The translations under genes and the position numbers were made by a program. The notes below the pieces were generated by a model. It was not told the origin of the DNA and ran no database searches. It saw nothing but the letters and a program-made list of their open reading frames with translations. DNA of 64,000 nucleotides from Linyphia triangularis (taxonomy: Eukaryota > Arthropoda > Arachnida > Araneae > Linyphiidae), in NCBI GenBank assembly GCA_963978545.1, contig OZ021721.1, positions 110,829,366 to 110,893,365 of the forward strand, given 5' to 3'. Shown piece after piece: positions 61,109 through 64,000 of this stretch (position 1 is its first letter; every line of letters begins with the position of its first letter).

Positions 61109-61165
61109 GGTTGGTTAGTAGGAGTTTAACGGTACAAGGGCAACACTTGGGCCATACAGGATACC
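61109..61165 (+). mobile_element. SINE family D fragment
   Basis: Contains GGTTGGTTAG, TTTAACGGTACAAGGGCAAC and GGGCCATACAGG, matching the middle of the copy at 53800-54075. A related word is at 62240-62275. Confidence 0.6.
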
Positions 61166-61530
61166 CTATATTTTGATGGTTTAGATATGATAAATGATTT
61201 ATAGTAAGTCAAGATTTTCCAATAGTCAATGCACTTTATATTTAGTAAATAAGTATATAATAAAGGCGCAATTTTTGTACTTCAACTTAAATAGCCAACT
61301 TTCTCGTAACTACACGTAAATAATTTTAACAAGTTAGTGTATAAAACAATTTAGGTAATATGCAGATAAACAAGTCAAGTAGTACGAAGTTATTTATAAG
61401 GTTATGTAGTTTTGAAATATGATAATCATACTCTTAATGAAATGAAATTACTTAAAATTTTTAATATGTATCCAAAGTTAGTTAATATGCATTCAAAGAA
61501 ACACTTCTTAATACATTAAATTTCAAAAAA
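61160..61530. repeat. Duplicated block, third copy of the right end of the left part
   Basis: Matches 17690-18210 and 27597-27960: TGATGGTTTAGATAT, AACTTTCTCGTAACTA, TTTTAACAAGTTAGTGTA and AATTACTTAAAATTTT. It places locus 3 in the same duplication family. Confidence 0.7.
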
Positions 61531-61664
61531 TTTCCATGAAGTGAGATAATTTGGCAAGTAAAATTTTATTTAAAAGATTTACTATTTATCAAACTATAAC
61601 TAATATTTTAAAATATAAAGATAAATGTTAAAATAAATGGTTTTCAATTATACTTTTTAATATA

Positions 61665-61868
61665 CAGGGTGTTTACAAATTAGTTGGGCGATTGAGTTCA
61701 GATAGATCCAAAAAACTCGATAACTAGGCATAATAAACAATATTTTGCATACAGAATGGTATGGTAGCATAGATAAGTTGGAGAAAGGAATGATTTATAA
61801 GGCCGAATTATTGAGAGCTACATAGATGTATTTGAACTCGATTGCTCAACTAATTTGTGAACACCCTG
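61665..61868. mobile_element. Tc1/mariner-like MITE
   Basis: CAGGGTGTTTACAAATTAGT then TG.GCGATTGAGTTCA at the left is mirrored by TTGAACTCGATTGCTCAACT then AATTTGTGAACACCCTG. TA flanks both ends (61663-61664 and 61869-61870). 204 bp, non-coding. Confidence 0.9.
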
Positions 61869-62587
61869 TACCATATTATCAAAAATTCAAATATAACGAT
61901 GAATATTATTTTTGTTTCAGAATGTTGCCATAATATGACTCACAAATATTCTGAAAAAAGTCTACTTTATAGAAATATTTCGTCCAATTTAGAAATTTTA
62001 ATGTAGAATTTAAAAAGTGATGTTATTTAATTTAGTTATTAACTTATAAAAAACTTACATAGCGTAAAAGAAGAAATATTTCACAGTGCTGATGTTATCA
62101 ACTTCAGGATGAATTAAAATTATCTATCATGATGAGCATCTAAGCTCATGAAAATTCAGTACAATAGACTTAAGTCGCGGTGCTGGTACTCGATTGAGTC
62201 ACCCCCATTCACAAGCTCATGAAATAGTTGATTGGTTTGATTTCTGGTGCAAGGGCTTCACGTGCGCCATACTGCGCCTCTCAAAGGAAATAATATTGCT
62301 TCATGTTATTTTGCTTCATGAAAAAAAAAACCACGGAAGTTTTATTGTAAACAGATTTCTTTTACAATATCACTCTTAACCTCTTGCCGTACTTTGGATA
62401 GTCGAACTCGTGATAACAATTTCGGCCCAAACATGGTTATCACTTCCTGAAGACGCCCAAAAACATTATAATTTCTATTGAAGTATGGTTAGTGTATAAA
62501 TTAGAGTAATTCTCTGGCTGACGCATGGGAAATTTTTTTATCTTTTCTACTCGTAAACACAAAAGAGCTATAAAATTAAAATAAATC

Positions 62588-62766
62588 TAGTTGGTTGGTT
62601 GTTTTCAGATTATCTGGCACCGTCAGCAACACGAGGGCTATAATGCGCCGAAACATTCATCAGACAAGCTAACATACATTTACAAACACCCATGCCCAAC
62701 ACGGGACTCGAACCCGCAACCTCGCGGTCTAGAAGCTAGCACGCTAACCACTGCACCGTTTGGTCT
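62588..62766 (-). mobile_element. SINE family A copy nested in a piggyBac-like element
   Basis: Reverse-oriented copy with the 5' end slightly shortened (ends ...CCGTTTGGTC). No clear target duplication is seen. It sits inside the TTAA-flanked element 62380-63360. Confidence 0.88.
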
Positions 62767-62792
62767 ATATAATATTACTTAGTGACAAAGTT

Positions 62793-62926
62793 ATATGGAA
62801 AAATAATTACTTTAGCTAGGTCAAATATCTGTTTTTATCCGTCGACGCATGGGACACGGTCGAGTCCCGTGGGTCGGTGGCTTATAAATCTATTTGACCT
62901 AGTTAAAGTAATTATTTTTCCATAAA
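62793..62926. repeat. Long inverted repeat inside the 62380-63360 element
   Basis: ATGGAAAAATAATTACTTTA followed by GCTAGGTCAAATA on the left is matched in reverse by TATTTGACCTAGTTAAAGTA then ATTATTTTTCCAT on the right. The loop of about 55 bp is GC-richer (GTCGACGCATGGGACACGG). Confidence 0.88.
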
Positions 62927-63364
62927 ATTTTGCCACTAGCTAGAGTTGTATAAAATAAAAACATAACTAGATTCATGATAACTTTAGAATTCTAATTTTT
63001 TACGAGTAGAAAAAAGATCCAAAACGTCTCGCGCTTACAGCAGATAATTGCTCATTACTTTTTAACACGTATTTCTTGTCTATTATGCATGATTTATAGT
63101 ACTAATATTAATATTTTGAAGTACTGACTGAGATATTGTATTGAAATATGTATATATAAAGGAACAAGGATTAAATGAGTGTTGACGTCCACAAGAACAG
63201 TATCGCGTGGAACAAGCTATATAGTTATATAGCTATATAACAGGTATCCGCACGTCGACTTCTGTTACTACTGTCTCACGCATCACGATGCCCATTTAGT
63301 GCACGTAGTCCTCAACCGCTTGGGCAAGGATTTCATTGAGCTAAAACGTACGGCAAGGGGTTAA

Positions 63365-63740
63365 AAGAAAGTTTTCAATTTAAGCAAATAGAGAAGAAAA
63401 GAGGAATGAAAACATTGTTTGAACATAACTTGAGCAGTCACATAATCAATACGAATCAAACAGCACGCACAAGAAATTTCACATGTTGTAACATGTTCAG
63501 ACAACAACCCATCTTATTTCTTTAAGGTTTTGCTTAACAAAGTTTTAAAGGTTATTTTAATTCAATATGTATTATACTGCTGAACAAGTTAATAGACACT
63601 TGGTGAATATATTAGCTGGTTCCAGTACTGCATGATTCCCAGAGAAAAAATGCAATGCACTGAACATCGCAAGCAACAATTAAAAACGTTATCTAAACAC
63701 TTTACTCAAACTCGTTTAACTTCCCAACACAAGGTTTCGT
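63365..63740. other. Non-coding spacer
   Basis: Lies between two piggyBac-like elements. Nothing recognised. Confidence 0.45.
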
Positions 63741-63746
63741 AATTAA

Positions 63747-63962
63747 CCTTTAACTGCTGTGATTGGGTTGTTCGCTGTTTTTGGCGCAAGGGCAACAAGT
63801 GGTCCATACTGCGTCAAACAAATTTGTGAACAGCAGATTAAAATTTAAGAAACGTAGTATCGAAAAATTAATATAAAAGTCAAAGATGAAATATTTTAGT
63901 TAGCGGAAGCATTCCACAAAAAATGGCGCTCGGTCTGTCAGACCGCATACAGCAGTTAAAAG
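63747..63962. mobile_element. piggyBac-like MITE (family 2), copy 2
   Basis: Ends CCTTTAACTGCTGT and ACAGCAGTTAAAAG with TTAA on both sides (63743-63746 and 63963-63966). The same hairpin CGGTCTGTCAGACCG lies at 63931-63945. Confidence 0.9.
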
Positions 63963-64000
63963 TTAAGGTAATGAAATCAAGAATAGGCTTAGAGGAAGAA

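Larger units (their letters stand above)
62380..63360. mobile_element. piggyBac-like non-autonomous element with nested SINE
   Basis: CCTCTTGCCGTAC and GTACGGCAAGGGG are 12/13 inverted repeats flanked by TTAA (62376-62379 and 63361-63364). A stem GTGATAAC/GTTATCAC lies at 62410-62443. A family A SINE (62588-62766) and a long inverted repeat (62793-62926) sit inside. No transposase is visible. Confidence 0.85.

Overview
This is an AT-rich, gene-poor stretch of nuclear DNA from an animal. It is packed with tRNA-derived SINEs, small terminal-inverted-repeat (TIR) elements, tandem arrays and segmental duplications. No operons, ribosome-binding sites or bacterial-style gene spacing are seen. An arthropod is most likely and an arachnid such as a spider is plausible, but this is inferred from repeat style and an intronless helical-repeat/ankyrin gene family, not from a diagnostic gene.

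The only long intact coding region is a minus-strand, single-exon ORF (20764-24066, 1100 aa). It encodes an unrecognised protein built largely from about 44-residue helical-looking repeats. Three of these form a 132-residue super-unit that is itself present three times, with nearly identical DNA in the last two copies. A broken paralogue lies at 44094-46656 and contains only one super-unit. A third minus-strand locus (59170-60009) has a similar 5' flank but carries an ankyrin-repeat gene remnant. The three loci are parts of a segmentally duplicated block: 16160-24900, a partial copy of its left part at 25800-27960, 41190-48250, and about 59170-61530.

Layout: 1-5700 holds a SINE, a 223-bp tandem array, a 272-bp tandem array, a 570-bp TIR element, a 19-bp minisatellite, further SINEs and a 105-bp array. 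5700-16000 has piggyBac-like MITEs with TTAA target sites, a 208-bp duplication, a large palindrome at 11650-12310 and interleaved inverted repeats near 14000. 16160-28000 is the first duplicated block with the intact gene, followed by a partial second block. 28000-36750 is non-coding with many SINEs and MITEs. 36759-41171 is a Harbinger-like element with TAA target duplications and a nested hAT-like element. 41190-50700 is the second block with the pseudogene, a 480-bp SINE and a TIR element enlarged by a 311-bp array. 51188-56825 is a hAT-like element with a perfect 8-bp target duplication and a long hairpin inside. 59170-61530 is the ankyrin locus. 62380-63360 is a nested piggyBac-like element.

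At least four SINE families can be separated. Family A (11 copies) has a tRNA-Arg(UCU)-like head and an (AACC)n tail. Family B (9 copies) has another tRNA-like head and a similar tail. Family C (one copy) is about 480 bp with a (GAA)n tail. Family D has a tRNA-like head and a longer, possibly LINE-derived tail. Several insertions have empty sites in the paralogous blocks, so they post-date the duplication. No true tRNA gene, rRNA, CRISPR array or intact transposase was found.
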